DNA from: Clostridia bacterium
GTDB lineage: Bacteria > Bacillota > Sulfobacillia > SLMV01
Assembly: GCA_003552525.1 (NCBI GenBank)
Contig: PUNF01000194.1
Coordinates: 1 to 42,673, forward strand
DNA length: 42,673 nucleotides
Reading direction: 5' to 3'
Shown: positions 1-6,800 of the stretch, piece by piece
How the letters are laid out: every line of letters starts with the position of its first letter
How positions within the stretch are numbered: position 1 is the stretch's first letter
Made by a program: the position numbers and the translations under genes
The notes under the pieces: generated by a model
Database searches by the model: none
The model's input: the letters and a program-made list of their open reading frames with translations, nothing else
Told to the model about the DNA's origin: nothing

Positions 1-2
1 CG

Positions 3-314
3 TGGTCCGACACCGTCAAGACCGGGGACGGCTCGATGATCGAAATGTCCGGACACCTCGCCCACTACGATCGCCGCCGTGGGATCGCCCGCAGTGTCAT
101 CACCTATTGCCTAAAGAAGCGAAACCGGTTACAACAGGTGGAGACCGAGGACTTCATCCTTCGCTACCACGACACCGACGCCTTCTGCGACCGGCTCACG
201 CGCTGCGGGTTCGCCGAACCCCAACTCCAGGTGGGTTACCACGATGCACATGCACCCCCCACTGCGGAACAGCCCACGATCATCATGGCCCGAAAACCCA
301 CCCGAACCCGCTGA
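3..314 (+). CDS. SAM-dependent methyltransferase, C-terminal fragment (cut by window start)
   Basis: Only the last ~103 codons are in the window; the reading frame is open from base 3 to the TGA at 312-314. The visible part reads WSDTVKTGDGSMI, then GHLAHYD, and ends in IIMARKPTRTR. This resembles the C-terminal half of class I Rossmann methyltransferases, where a late beta strand carries the 'iimaRKP' ending. The SAM-binding glycine motif lies outside the window, so the substrate cannot be judged. It is followed by a ~108 bp spacer with no obvious promoter before the PreA-like gene, so the two may be co-transcribed. Confidence 0.6.
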   Translation, partial: WSDTVKTGDGSMIEMSGHLAHYDRRRGIARSVITYCLKKRNRLQQVETEDFILRYHDTDAFCDRLTRCGFAEPQLQVGYHDAHAPPTAEQPTIIMARKPTRTR

Positions 315-422
315 GCCCATGCGCGCGCGAACACGGCGGCAGGGTATCCCCGCGCGATCATCGAAATACCGGGACAATGCAGCGACATCACCCATGCAAA
401 GCAGGCCGAGGGAGGTCTATCG

Positions 423-1577
423 ATGCCCGACCTTCGCGTAAACTACGCGGGATTGCAGTTGAAGCACCCCATCATGGCGGCCGCGGCCGGGATCACCGCC
501 ACCGTGGAACGCATGCGACGGGCCGAAGAGGCCGGCGCCTCCGCGATATGCGTCAAATCGCTCTTCGAAAACCCCATTCCCCGCCAGGGGGATCCCAGCC
601 CGCACATGCGCATCATCCGCCACGGACAGGGTCCCCGGGCCTTCACCCTGTACTCCTACGAGCAGGCGGCCCACATGGACGAATACGCGTACGCGGACCT
701 GATCCGCCGGGCCAAGGAGTCGCTCGGGATCCCGGTCATCGCCAACATCGACTGCGCCAGCCCCGAGGCGTGGTCCCGTTACGCCACCATGGTCGAAGAG
801 GCCGGCGCCGACGCCGTGGAGGTGAAATCCTGTCCCCACGGCGAGCACCTGATGACCGGCGACGAGCTCGCGGCGGCGGTGGAAACCGTGAAAGCCCTGG
901 TCGCCATCCCGGTCATCGCGAAGATGCCGTCTCAGCTCACCAATCCCTACCTGGCCGCCCTAGAGCTACAGCGCCGCGGTGCCGATGGCCTGGTGATGTT
1001 CAACCGCCTGGTGGGGCTCGACATCGACGTGGACGCCCACGCCCCGGTGATGCACGGAAGCTTCGCCGGGCACGGCGGTCCATACACCGTGCCCTACCGG
1101 CTGCGGTGGATCGCCCAGGCCTTCCCCGAGCTCGACATCCCCATCTGCGGCACCGGTGGCGTCAGCACCGGCGAGGACGTGGCCAAGTATATCCTCGCGG
1201 GCGCCACCTGTGTGCAGCTGGCCACGGCGGCCATCGTGGAGGGCTACGAAGCCTTCGGCCGCATCCGGGATGCCTTCGCCCAATGGATGGAACGTCACGA
1301 GCACGCGTCCGTGGACGACGTGCGCGGGATCATCGCCCACCGCGTGCTGGGGATCGGCGAAGTATCCCGGCACCAGACCGTGCGGGCCGAGATCGCCCCC
1401 GACCGCTGCACCTCCTGCGACCTGTGTCGCCGCGTCTGCATCTACGACGGGGTGGCATACCGCGGGGATCACGGGGAAAGCAACTACCAGGTCAACGAAA
1501 ACTGCGTCGGTTGCGGTCTCTGTCGGGACCTGTGTCCCGCGGGCGCCATCGCGATGCGCGCCCTCGACGCGGAGTAA
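423..1577 (+). CDS. PreA-like dihydroorotate/dihydropyrimidine dehydrogenase domain fused to a 2x[4Fe-4S] ferredoxin
   Basis: A 384-residue protein. Residues ~1-300 form a TIM-barrel flavin domain of the dihydroorotate dehydrogenase / dihydropyrimidine dehydrogenase PreA type, including the active-site-like KSCPHGEHL segment and the phosphate-binding CGTGGVSTGED segment. The last ~70 residues carry two ferredoxin motifs, CTSCDLCRRVC and CVGCGLCRDLCP, for two [4Fe-4S] clusters. The family reduces or oxidises pyrimidine-like rings with FMN, passing electrons through the clusters. The ATG at 423 follows GGGAGG at a good distance. No PreT-like partner subunit is visible nearby, so a true dihydropyrimidine dehydrogenase is not established. 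The next gene is a DapA-family lyase 69 bp downstream on the same strand, which suggests a shared catabolic or biosynthetic role that I cannot name. Confidence 0.8.
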   Translation: MPDLRVNYAGLQLKHPIMAAAAGITATVERMRRAEEAGASAICVKSLFENPIPRQGDPSPHMRIIRHGQGPRAFTLYSYEQAAHMDEYAYADLIRRAKESLGIPVIANIDCASPEAWSRYATMVEEAGADAVEVKSCPHGEHLMTGDELAAAVETVKALVAIPVIAKMPSQLTNPYLAALELQRRGADGLVMFNRLVGLDIDVDAHAPVMHGSFAGHGGPYTVPYRLRWIAQAFPELDIPICGTGGVSTGEDVAKYILAGATCVQLATAAIVEGYEAFGRIRDAFAQWMERHEHASVDDVRGIIAHRVLGIGEVSRHQTVRAEIAPDRCTSCDLCRRVCIYDGVAYRGDHGESNYQVNENCVGCGLCRDLCPAGAIAMRALDAE

Positions 1578-1646
1578 GCACAGGACCCCACGGGACCGGG
1601 CGCGACCGACAGATCACAAGACACGCGAAAACGGGAGGGGATCCCC

Positions 1647-2558
1647 TTGAAACTACACGGAATCATCCCGGCCACGGTACTGCCGATGACCGAGGCGTGC
1701 ACCATCGACGAACCGGCCCTCGAACACTACATCGGATGGCTCCTCGACCAGGGTTGCCACGGCCTCGCAATCAACGTCGACACCGGGGAGGGTCCACACC
1801 TGTGGCCCGAGGAGAAGGTCCGGGTGCTCGAAATCGTCAGCGGCGTGGTCGCCGGCCAGGTGCCCATCATCGCCGGCCTGGGTGCCACCTTCGACGATGC
1901 CGCGGTGCGGGCGGCCCGGGAAGCGGAGGAGGCCGGGGCCGATGGCCTTCTCGTGTTCCCCATTCCAGCCTGGCGGGGGCAACCGCTGCCCCCCGAGATG
2001 GTTTACAACTACCACCGACGGGTCGCCGAAGCCGTCTCCATACCCCTGGTCGCCTTCCAGCTGCAGGATGCCCTGGGCGGTGTGGAGTTCGATCGCGAGG
2101 TGCTGGCGCGCCTGTTCGAGATTCCCGAGGTGGTGGCCATCAAGGAGGCGGCCTTCGACGCGAGGAAGTACGTCGATACCGTGCGCTTCCTCCGGTCCCT
2201 GCCACGCGACGTCACCATCCTCACGGGCAACGACAACTTCATCATGGAATCCTTCGTACTGGACGCCGACGGCGCCCTGATCGGTTTCGGCACCCTGGCC
2301 ACCAGGATGCAGGTGGACATGTACGAGGCCTGGAGGGCGGGCAATACCCGGGAGGCCCTGGACCTGGGAGAGAAGATCCAGGGATTGGCCGACGTCATCT
2401 TCGACCACCCCGTCCGGGACTACCGGGTCCGGACCAAGGAGGCGCTGGTCATGCAGGGCGTCATCCCCCGGGCCACCGTGCGTCCCCCGCTGCGGCCCGT
2501 GGACGACGACGAGCGCCGGCGCATCGGGGAAGCCCTGGAACGCATCGGTTTACTCTAA
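1647..2558 (+). CDS. Dihydrodipicolinate synthase (DapA)-family Schiff-base lyase, atypical active site
   Basis: 303 residues, the usual length for the DapA/N-acetylneuraminate lyase family (TIM barrel, pyruvate-type Schiff base). The Schiff-base lysine is K166 in VVAIKEAAF. The family's catalytic tyrosine normally lies in a 'YNxPxR' strand; here that strand reads PLVAFQLQDALGG, with Phe137 in place of Tyr. The usual GTTGE motif is NVDTGE. It is therefore unlikely to be the lysine-pathway enzyme and more likely acts on another 2-oxo acid or aldehyde. I chose the TTG at 1647 because GGGAGGGG precedes it by about six bases. It sits between the PreA-like dehydrogenase and msrC, probably in one transcript that ends at the hairpin near 3154. 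Confidence 0.8.
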   Translation: MKLHGIIPATVLPMTEACTIDEPALEHYIGWLLDQGCHGLAINVDTGEGPHLWPEEKVRVLEIVSGVVAGQVPIIAGLGATFDDAAVRAAREAEEAGADGLLVFPIPAWRGQPLPPEMVYNYHRRVAEAVSIPLVAFQLQDALGGVEFDREVLARLFEIPEVVAIKEAAFDARKYVDTVRFLRSLPRDVTILTGNDNFIMESFVLDADGALIGFGTLATRMQVDMYEAWRAGNTREALDLGEKIQGLADVIFDHPVRDYRVRTKEALVMQGVIPRATVRPPLRPVDDDERRRIGEALERIGLL

Positions 2559-2635
2559 GCACGGGAAGGCGGCAGCACCCGACCAGCGACCACGACCGGC
2601 ACAATCGCAGATGGACCCCGGGAGGGATAGTGCGG

Positions 2636-3124
2636 ATGTATCGAGAGGAACGGATCAATACCGAGGATAGGGGCGCATTCTACGACGCCCTGGCGGAGCA
2701 GATGGAGGCACTGTTGGAGGGCGACCTGGGCCCCGTCGCCAACCTGGCCAACGCCGCAGCCCTGATCTACCTCCAGGTGGAAGGGCTCAACTGGGCGGGC
2801 TTCTACCTGTTGCGGGGTGAGGCGCTCGTCCTGGGCCCGTTCCAGGGCAAGCCAGCCTGCACCCGCATCGCCATGGGCCAGGGCGTCTGCGGAACGGCCG
2901 CACGCACGCGCAAAACGCAGGTGGTTCCCGACGTCCACGCGTTCCCCGGGCACATCGTGTGCGATCCGGCGTCGCGATCGGAGCTCGTGGTGCCCATCCT
3001 GCGGGGCGATGACCTCGTCGGGGTGCTCGACCTCGACAGCCCCCACCCCGCGCGGTTCGACGAGGACGACGGGCGGCACATGGAACGCATCACCGCCATC
3101 ATCGCGGATTATCTCGACCGGTAG
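2636..3124 (+). CDS. msrC: Free methionine-(R)-sulfoxide reductase (GAF domain)
   Basis: A single GAF domain of ~162 residues that reduces free L-methionine-(R)-sulfoxide in the cytosol using active-site cysteines. The three family cysteines are at C75 (GKPACTRI), C85 (GQGVCGTA) and C109 (GHIVCDPAS). The NWAGFYLL and VLDLDSP strands are also typical. The ORF track joins this gene to a spurious 1040-residue frame; the real start is the ATG at 2636, nine bases after GGAGGG, or possibly the GTG at 2630. It is the last gene of the plus-strand group and is followed by a terminator-like hairpin. No odd substitutions are visible. Confidence 0.92.
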   Translation: MYREERINTEDRGAFYDALAEQMEALLEGDLGPVANLANAAALIYLQVEGLNWAGFYLLRGEALVLGPFQGKPACTRIAMGQGVCGTAARTRKTQVVPDVHAFPGHIVCDPASRSELVVPILRGDDLVGVLDLDSPHPARFDEDDGRHMERITAIIADYLDR

Positions 3125-3153
3125 GGAGTATCGCGAGGGAATCCGATGGGATC

Positions 3154-3190
3154 GGGAGGCGGGGCCTTCGGGCGCCGCCTCCCCTTTGTA
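3154..3190 (+). terminator. Terminator-like hairpin after msrC
   Basis: Stem GGGAGGCGG pairs with CCGCCTCCC. An inner GCC/GGC helix closes a TTCG tetraloop after one G-G mismatch. CCTTTGT follows, a weak U-run. It lies 30 bp after the msrC stop and before oppositely oriented genes, which fits an intrinsic terminator for the plus-strand group. Confidence 0.65.
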
Positions 3191-3210
3191 CCCGGTCGCG
3201 CTGCAGTCAA

Positions 3211-3289
3211 TCTTTCGGATCATCCGCGTGCCGATGGGGTGGGCCCAAAACGCGCCACCGCCGATGAAGATGCCATCCACCGGGCCCTG
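3211..3289 (-). pseudogene. Remnant of the 3' end of a second serine-hydrolase gene
   Basis: Read on the minus strand, this segment encodes FIGGGAFWAHPIGTRMIRK. That matches the end of the neighbouring serine hydrolase, FLFDGDGALWAIHMGMRMIRK, encoded at 3848-3926. The two DNA segments align without gaps over ~79 bases at roughly three-quarters identity by eye. Nothing upstream of it resembles the rest of the hydrolase, and the stop codon of the intact gene is replaced (RKID in place of RKTG-stop), so the frame runs on fortuitously into msrC antisense. I interpret it as a decayed partial duplication. Confidence 0.6.
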
Positions 3290-3347
3290 CCCGCGTGAAG
3301 CCCCACCCCGGTGTCGTCCCGGGGCTCGTCGGAAGCATCCCGGGGTC

Positions 3348-3740
3348 CTACTGCGCGGCCACGGCGAGCGCCTCCTCGATGGCCTTCAAGATAACCATGC
3401 TACTGTAGGTGGCGCCGGAGACGGCATCGACCTCCAGGGACTGCTCCGCGAGGACCCGTTCGATAACGGCCTCGGCCGCCGCGCCCCGCCCGTGCATGTG
3501 TCGCGACAGGTCGATGCGCGTCATCCTGTGATCCTCCACGGTGATCTCGACGGCGACGGAGATCGGGATGATGGTGTGGGCGCCGGAATAGGTGCCGTCT
3601 GCGATCGCCGAAAGGTCGACATCGGCGACGCCCAACTGCGCCAGCCGCTCGAGGTTCGCCTCGAGCGTTTGCACCGCCAGGTAGGCCCCGGCGCCCAGTA
3701 ACACCAGGAGCACAAGGATGATGACCCACTTCCTGTTCAC
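3348..3740 (-). CDS. Membrane-anchored FMN-binding domain protein (RnfG/NqrC-type FMN attachment)
   Basis: About 130 residues. An N-terminal membrane segment (KWVIILVLLVLLGAGAYLAV) is followed by an extracytoplasmic FMN-binding domain. The DAVSGATYSS motif is the site where FMN is attached through a phosphoester to Thr in this family. Such small proteins carry electrons across the outer face of the membrane; NqrC and RnfG are larger relatives. The start is the GTG at 3740, preceded by AAGGGAG about seven bases upstream. The longer ORF-track start gives a charged leader that does not fit. It lies downstream of the serine hydrolase on the same strand (~100 bp gap). No flavin transferase or Rnf/Nqr genes are in the window, so its redox partner is unknown. 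Confidence 0.85.
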   Translation of the reverse strand: MNRKWVIILVLLVLLGAGAYLAVQTLEANLERLAQLGVADVDLSAIADGTYSGAHTIIPISVAVEITVEDHRMTRIDLSRHMHGRGAAAEAVIERVLAEQSLEVDAVSGATYSSMVILKAIEEALAVAAQ

Positions 3741-3839
3741 AACCCATCTCCCTTCTCGCCCGGCTCCCGGCACCCGGCCGGGAGACGATCTCCGCGCTGC
3801 GGGCCGCCCTCCCCGGGGGTGTCCGCCCCCGATCGCGCG

Positions 3840-5249
3840 TCAGCCCGTCTTTCGGATCATCCGCATGCCCATGTGGATGGCCCACAACGCGCCATCACCG
3901 TCGAAGAGAAACTGCACCGGGTTTTGGACGTCCGGGCCCACTTCGATGGTGGCCAGGGTTTCGTCGTGGAATACCACGGGCCGGTCTTTTCCGGCGAGGC
4001 GCGCCACCAGGGCGCCGTCCTTGACGTCGAAGGATACCGCGCTGCCCTCGCCCGAGCGGAAGCGGCCGACGTAATCTTGCAGTGTGTCTTCGGACAGGGT
4101 GATCTCCGGCTTTGTGGGCGCCGCGTCGACATCCAACCCGGCCGCCGCGTTAATCAGCGCCAGGGATAGGTTCTCCACCGGGATGTTGGTGAGGTTGGCC
4201 TGCACCGCCACGGTGACGTCGAGCTCGCGGGCCAGCGCCAGCTGGGCGGCCACGCCCTTGTCGCTCCCCCCGTGGCGCACCAGGGTCAACCCCATGTGAT
4301 CCTCCACCACCTGGAGGCCGTAGCCGTAATGCAGCCCCGGGCGGATCTGTACCTGCGGCGAAGTCATCGCCTCCACGCCCTCGGGCGAGAGGATGGCGAC
4401 GTCATCCACCGTACCCCCGAGGCGGTATACCTCGAAGTAGCGGAGCAGGTCCCGCACACAGGACTTCATGTGTCCACACCCGTACATGGCCTTCTTCTCC
4501 CACCATCCCGGGGCGGCGAATACGTCCTTCTCCTCCCCTTCGCCGGTGGAGACATACAGCTCGGTCACCTCGCCCATGGCATCGATGGCGTCCGGATCGT
4601 ATCCCGAGCGCGTCATGCCGAGGGGGTCGAAGATGTTCTCCTGCACGAAGGTGGCGTAATCCTCGCCGGATGCCCGCTCGATGATCGCGGACAGCAACCC
4701 GTAGCCCTCGTTGGAATAGCTAAACTGCCCACCGGGGGGACCGAGCATCTCGAAATCCAGGGTGGGCAGTAACTCCATCAGGTCCTCGAAGGTGTCGATG
4801 GGGTATATCTCGTCGGGATCGAAGGCCAGCGCCATCCGGTGGGCGTTGGGGTCGCGCCGGATATCCCGCAGCTGGGCGTAGAATCGGCTGGGCAGAGACG
4901 GCAATCCGCTGGTATGGCAAAGAAAGTCGTGGATGCGGATCCCATCGGCGTCAGCACTCCCCGGGAGGCGAAACTCGGGCAACCACTCCCGCACCGCGTC
5001 TTCGGGGGAAAGCACGCCCCGGTCGGCCAGCTGCATGGTGGCCAGGGCCGTCACGCTCTTGGTAATGGAGCCCACGCCGAAGATCGTCTCCGTGGTGGGG
5101 GCCAGCCCTTCCTCGCGATCCCGGTACCCGAAGCCATCACCGTACACGATCGTTCCGCCGCGGGCGAGCCCGGCGGCCAGCCCGGGAATGCGATGTCGCT
5201 CCCGTATCCCCTCGAAATAATCCTTGATGCTATCAACCTGCAGTTCCAT
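3840..5249 (-). CDS. Serine hydrolase of the beta-lactamase / class C penicillin-binding fold
   Basis: 469 residues. The catalytic SxxK is S61-I-T-K64 (GSITKSVT), the second motif is Y178-S-N180 (FSYSNEGYG), and the third is H326-G-G (VRHGGSDKG). The region after ~residue 385 forms a lipocalin-like C-terminal domain, as in D-amino-acid peptidases and related esterases. No signal peptide is visible, so it is probably cytoplasmic. The family covers esterases, D-aminopeptidases and beta-lactamases, and the motifs alone do not choose between them. The ATG at 5249 follows GGAGGAGG, and the extra six codons upstream in the track are not needed. The end of the gene has a decayed copy at 3211-3289. 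Confidence 0.85.
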   Translation of the reverse strand: MELQVDSIKDYFEGIRERHRIPGLAAGLARGGTIVYGDGFGYRDREEGLAPTTETIFGVGSITKSVTALATMQLADRGVLSPEDAVREWLPEFRLPGSADADGIRIHDFLCHTSGLPSLPSRFYAQLRDIRRDPNAHRMALAFDPDEIYPIDTFEDLMELLPTLDFEMLGPPGGQFSYSNEGYGLLSAIIERASGEDYATFVQENIFDPLGMTRSGYDPDAIDAMGEVTELYVSTGEGEEKDVFAAPGWWEKKAMYGCGHMKSCVRDLLRYFEVYRLGGTVDDVAILSPEGVEAMTSPQVQIRPGLHYGYGLQVVEDHMGLTLVRHGGSDKGVAAQLALARELDVTVAVQANLTNIPVENLSLALINAAAGLDVDAAPTKPEITLSEDTLQDYVGRFRSGEGSAVSFDVKDGALVARLAGKDRPVVFHDETLATIEVGPDVQNPVQFLFDGDGALWAIHMGMRMIRKTG

Positions 5250-5285
5250 CCATCCTCCTCCGTTCACTGCCGGGGGAAAGACCCC

Positions 5286-5879
5286 CTATTCCTCGCCCAT
5301 GTTCTGCAGGACACGGGACAGTTCCTCCATCACCTCCCGGGATCCGGCCCCGGGGGGCACCCGGAGGGGGTTTGCCACCCGCACCCGGACCGCGCCGCGA
5401 CGGGGCACATAGCGCCCGACGGGCAACACCGTCTCCGTCCCGTCGATCCGGACCGGGTAAATGGGAACACCGGTACGCAGGGCGAGGAACCCGGCACCGC
5501 GCTCGAGGCGATCCCCCAAATCCTCGCGCACGCCACCCTCGGGAAAGAGGGCCACGGGCGCCCCGGACCGGAGGACGCCCTCGGCGCGCTGCAGGCTGCG
5601 GCGGCTGGCCGCGGGCCCCCCGAGGGGCAGGACCCCCGCCCCGCGGACCACCCACCCCACCACCGGGATGCGAAAGAGGTAGCCGGCGGCGAGGAAGGTC
5701 ATGGGTCGGGGGACGAGTGCGGCGAGGAGGAGCGGGTCGATCACGCTGCGATGGTTCGCACTCAGGATAAAGGGGCCCTCCGCGGGCAAGCGCTCGACGC
5801 CCCGCGCATCGACGCGGATCCAAAGCGGGAGGATGCGCCGAAGGAGCGCACGGCCGTAACGATACGTGCGGGTCGGCAT
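5286..5879 (-). CDS. plsC: 1-acyl-sn-glycerol-3-phosphate acyltransferase family protein
   Basis: About 197 residues. The acyltransferase motif NHRSVIDP (HX4D, the catalytic His/Asp pair) and the glycerophosphate-binding FPEGG motif are both present, followed by the VPIYPVRI strand typical of PlsC. It acylates lysophosphatidic acid or a similar lipid at the inner membrane face. I chose the ATG at 5879 (MPTRTYRYGRALL) after a G-rich ribosome binding site; the ORF-track leader contains low-complexity Arg/Ala sequence read from a hairpin region. It is 36 bp upstream of the serine hydrolase on the same strand, so the two may be co-transcribed. Confidence 0.87.
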   Translation of the reverse strand: MPTRTYRYGRALLRRILPLWIRVDARGVERLPAEGPFILSANHRSVIDPLLLAALVPRPMTFLAAGYLFRIPVVGWVVRGAGVLPLGGPAASRRSLQRAEGVLRSGAPVALFPEGGVREDLGDRLERGAGFLALRTGVPIYPVRIDGTETVLPVGRYVPRRGAVRVRVANPLRVPPGAGSREVMEELSRVLQNMGEE

Positions 5880-5941
5880 GTCCCGCACCCCCTTCCCTTC
5901 ACCCGTGGATCCCGCGCACGGGGCGCGGGCCCGGGCGCGCG

Positions 5942-5965
5942 ACACCCGGGGGTTCCCCCGGGTGT
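5942..5965. terminator. Perfect GC-rich hairpin between the GIY-YIG gene and plsC
   Basis: ACACCCGGGGG and CCCCCGGGTGT are exact reverse complements separated by two bases. The hairpin lies 22 bp after the GIY-YIG stop codon and 62 bp before the plsC start. No U-tract follows on either strand, so it may be a weak terminator or an RNA-stabilising structure. Confidence 0.45.
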
Positions 5966-5987
5966 GCGAAAACGATCCCTGCATGTC

Positions 5988-6368
5988 TCAATGCGCATCG
6001 CGGTCCCCGGCCCCGGGCATACCCGGCAATTCAACATTTTCCACCCGCCGGGGCATGTCAGCCGGATCTTCCCCCGGGACATCCCGCACCGTCTCTGCGA
6101 GCCGGCGCTTTTCGTCCGCACCCATGGACTTGATACGTGCCTCGAGGCGCGCCGCCGAAGCGCGATCCACCACCCGCCACGCGGCCAGCATCCGCCGCGG
6201 GGCAAAGGCACGGGTGTAGCGCCCACCGCGGCCGGCCCGGTGGGCCCGCCAGCGACCACGGAGGTCGTTGGTGATGCCGGTGTAGATGCGCCCCCCGCGA
6301 CACTCCAAAAGATACACGAACCACGACGCGGAAGGCGTCGGATCAGGATTCTTCCTCGAGGTCGTCAT
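5988..6368 (-). CDS. GIY-YIG nuclease superfamily protein (UPF0213/YhbQ-like)
   Basis: About 126 residues. The opening WFVYLLECRGGRIYTGITND contains the YLL...YTG form of the GIY-YIG core, followed by the conserved Arg in LRGRWRAH and the YTRAFAP segment. Small stand-alone members such as YhbQ/UPF0213 have this length and may nick or process DNA; the biological role is uncertain. The start is the ATG at 6368, which overlaps the 3' end of the DUF2007-like gene by 26 bp, indicating translational coupling. The C-terminal ~25 residues (acidic and Pro/Met/Gly-rich) go beyond the usual domain. A hairpin follows the stop. Confidence 0.82.
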   Translation of the reverse strand: MTTSRKNPDPTPSASWFVYLLECRGGRIYTGITNDLRGRWRAHRAGRGGRYTRAFAPRRMLAAWRVVDRASAARLEARIKSMGADEKRRLAETVRDVPGEDPADMPRRVENVELPGMPGAGDRDAH

Positions 6369-6633
6369 CCTCGCCGGGCACCGCCTCCTGCAGCAGCGCC
6401 AGGGCACGCTCGACCTCGGCCTCGGGCACCCAAATGCGGACGCCGGACCACGGGTTCACCGATCCCGGCCCCAGGATCACCGATCCCGCCGGGTCGTATT
6501 GCGGACGGGCATCGATGCCCTGGGATTCCAACAGGGCCAGGACCACCCGGGCCTCGGACAGGTTGGGTACCTCCCAGACCGCGATCCATCCATCCCAGTT
6601 TTCCTCGTATCTGTCCATGCGTCTTCGCTCCAT
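6343..6633 (-). CDS. DUF2007-like putative signal-transducing protein
   Basis: 96 residues. WIAVWEVPNLSEARVVLALLESQGIDA and the later VRIWVPEAEVERALALLQE match the pattern of the small DUF2007 domain, a PII-like alpha/beta fold: an 'access by sequence' segment, then a valine-rich strand and a helix rich in Ala/Leu. The end is acidic (EDDDLEEES). Its function is unknown. The start could be the ATG at 6633 (upstream GAGGGT) or the ATG at 6618 (MDRYEENWDGW, upstream GGAG). It is the first gene of a minus-strand pair with the GIY-YIG gene and is divergent from the peptide-binding protein. Confidence 0.65.
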   Translation of the reverse strand: MERRRMDRYEENWDGWIAVWEVPNLSEARVVLALLESQGIDARPQYDPAGSVILGPGSVNPWSGVRIWVPEAEVERALALLQEAVPGEDDDLEEES

Positions 6634-6800
6634 TCCGTCACACCCTCATCGTTACGGAGATCGCCGTCGGCGTCAATCTCGGGGTCGGGGGCCACCGGCG
6701 GCGAAGACCGTTGGGCTCCCCTTCCCCACCACCCTGTGATACTATTCCCTTAACGTCACGCGGGTATGCCCGCACGCATGGCAAGGAGCGTGGTGCAGCA

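Noticed and set aside
423-1577. Complete NAD-dependent dihydropyrimidine dehydrogenase (PreTA)
   Set aside because: Only the PreA-like part is present; no PreT-like flavoprotein gene is nearby.
2-3124. 1040-residue plus-strand ORF
   Set aside because: Most of it is Arg/Pro/Gly-rich shadow of the methyltransferase, PreA-like and DapA-like genes in another frame; only the end (msrC, from 2636) is real.
3840-5249. Antibiotic-resistance beta-lactamase
   Set aside because: SxxK, YSN and HGG are shared by esterases and D-peptidases; there is no signal peptide and it has an extra C-terminal domain typical of those enzymes.
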